The notes beneath the pieces were generated by a model that was given only the letters and a program-made list of their open reading frames with translations, ran no database searches and had not been told where the DNA came from. A program made the translations under genes and the position numbers. A stretch of DNA of 6,669 nucleotides, taken from Candidatus Hydrogenedentota bacterium (GTDB lineage: Bacteria > Hydrogenedentota > Hydrogenedentia > Hydrogenedentales > CAITNO01). Numbering within the stretch: position 1 is the stretch's first letter; each line of letters begins with the position of its first letter. The stretch covers positions 1 through 6,669 of the forward strand of contig SLFT01000201.1 in assembly GCA_007124105.1 (NCBI GenBank), written 5' to 3'. Below, one piece after another: positions 6,660 through 6,669 of the stretch.

Positions 6660-6669
6660 CCTTCTGACC

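Larger units (their letters stand above)
4215..6669 (-). mobile_element. IS21-family insertion sequence (one end outside the window)
   Basis: Adjacent istA and istB genes on the minus strand define the IS21 family, whose members are usually about 2-2.6 kb. The istB-side end is placed at about 4215, where the plus strand reads TGTCTGACGACAATTATTTC. IS21 ends usually begin with TG and carry repeated transposase-binding motifs, and here a 19-bp motif is repeated just inside. The istA-side end, its inverted repeat and the target-site duplication lie past 6669, so the exact boundary cannot be tested here. Both genes look intact, so the element may be active. Confidence 0.8.

Overview
The window looks like chromosomal DNA from a Gram-negative-type bacterium, in a region shaped by mobile DNA. 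The case for a Gram-negative lineage is a secreted FecR-like/DUF6600 protein, a polyprenyl-phosphate-type GT2 enzyme, an IS21 element and an Avd-type remnant. This mix is common in uncultured Planctomycetes/Verrucomicrobia-like, Acidobacteria-like and deltaproteobacterial genomes. I cannot assign a phylum from the sequence alone.

Left 2.65 kb (minus strand): one long reading frame starts at 2645 and is still open at base 1, giving at least 881 codons. It encodes a signal peptide, a FecR-like domain, a Tyr/Trp-rich DUF6600 domain and a roughly 450-residue Arg/Thr/Pro/Ser tail built from degenerate repeats. The last visible part is three identical 48-bp tandem copies plus a diverged fourth, cut by the window edge. 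GC-rich codons leave many open frames on the opposite strand here; I regard those as shadows.

Centre: a 354-bp divergent intergenic region (2646-2999) separates this gene from a plus-strand soluble family 2 glycosyltransferase (3000-3746). The two genes are transcribed away from each other. After the glycosyltransferase comes about 470 bp with no intact gene. It holds a long near-perfect inverted repeat (3808-3897) and, on the minus strand, a decayed fragment of an Avd/four-helix-bundle protein gene (about 4168-3953). That fragment carries an internal stop codon and lacks the C-terminal part of the family.

Right 2.45 kb: an IS21-family insertion sequence. Its istA and istB genes lie on the minus strand and overlap by ATGA. 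IstA is the DDE transposase and IstB the AAA+ ATPase that assists target selection. A 34-bp perfect palindrome followed by a T run forms the istB terminator. A pair of 19-bp direct repeats near 4215-4260 marks the istB-side end. The other end lies beyond base 6669.

I see no tRNA, rRNA, CRISPR array or complete novel defence or diversification system. The most unusual points are the long repeat-tailed DUF6600 protein, the Avd-type pseudogene beside the IS, and the strand-asymmetric inverted repeat.
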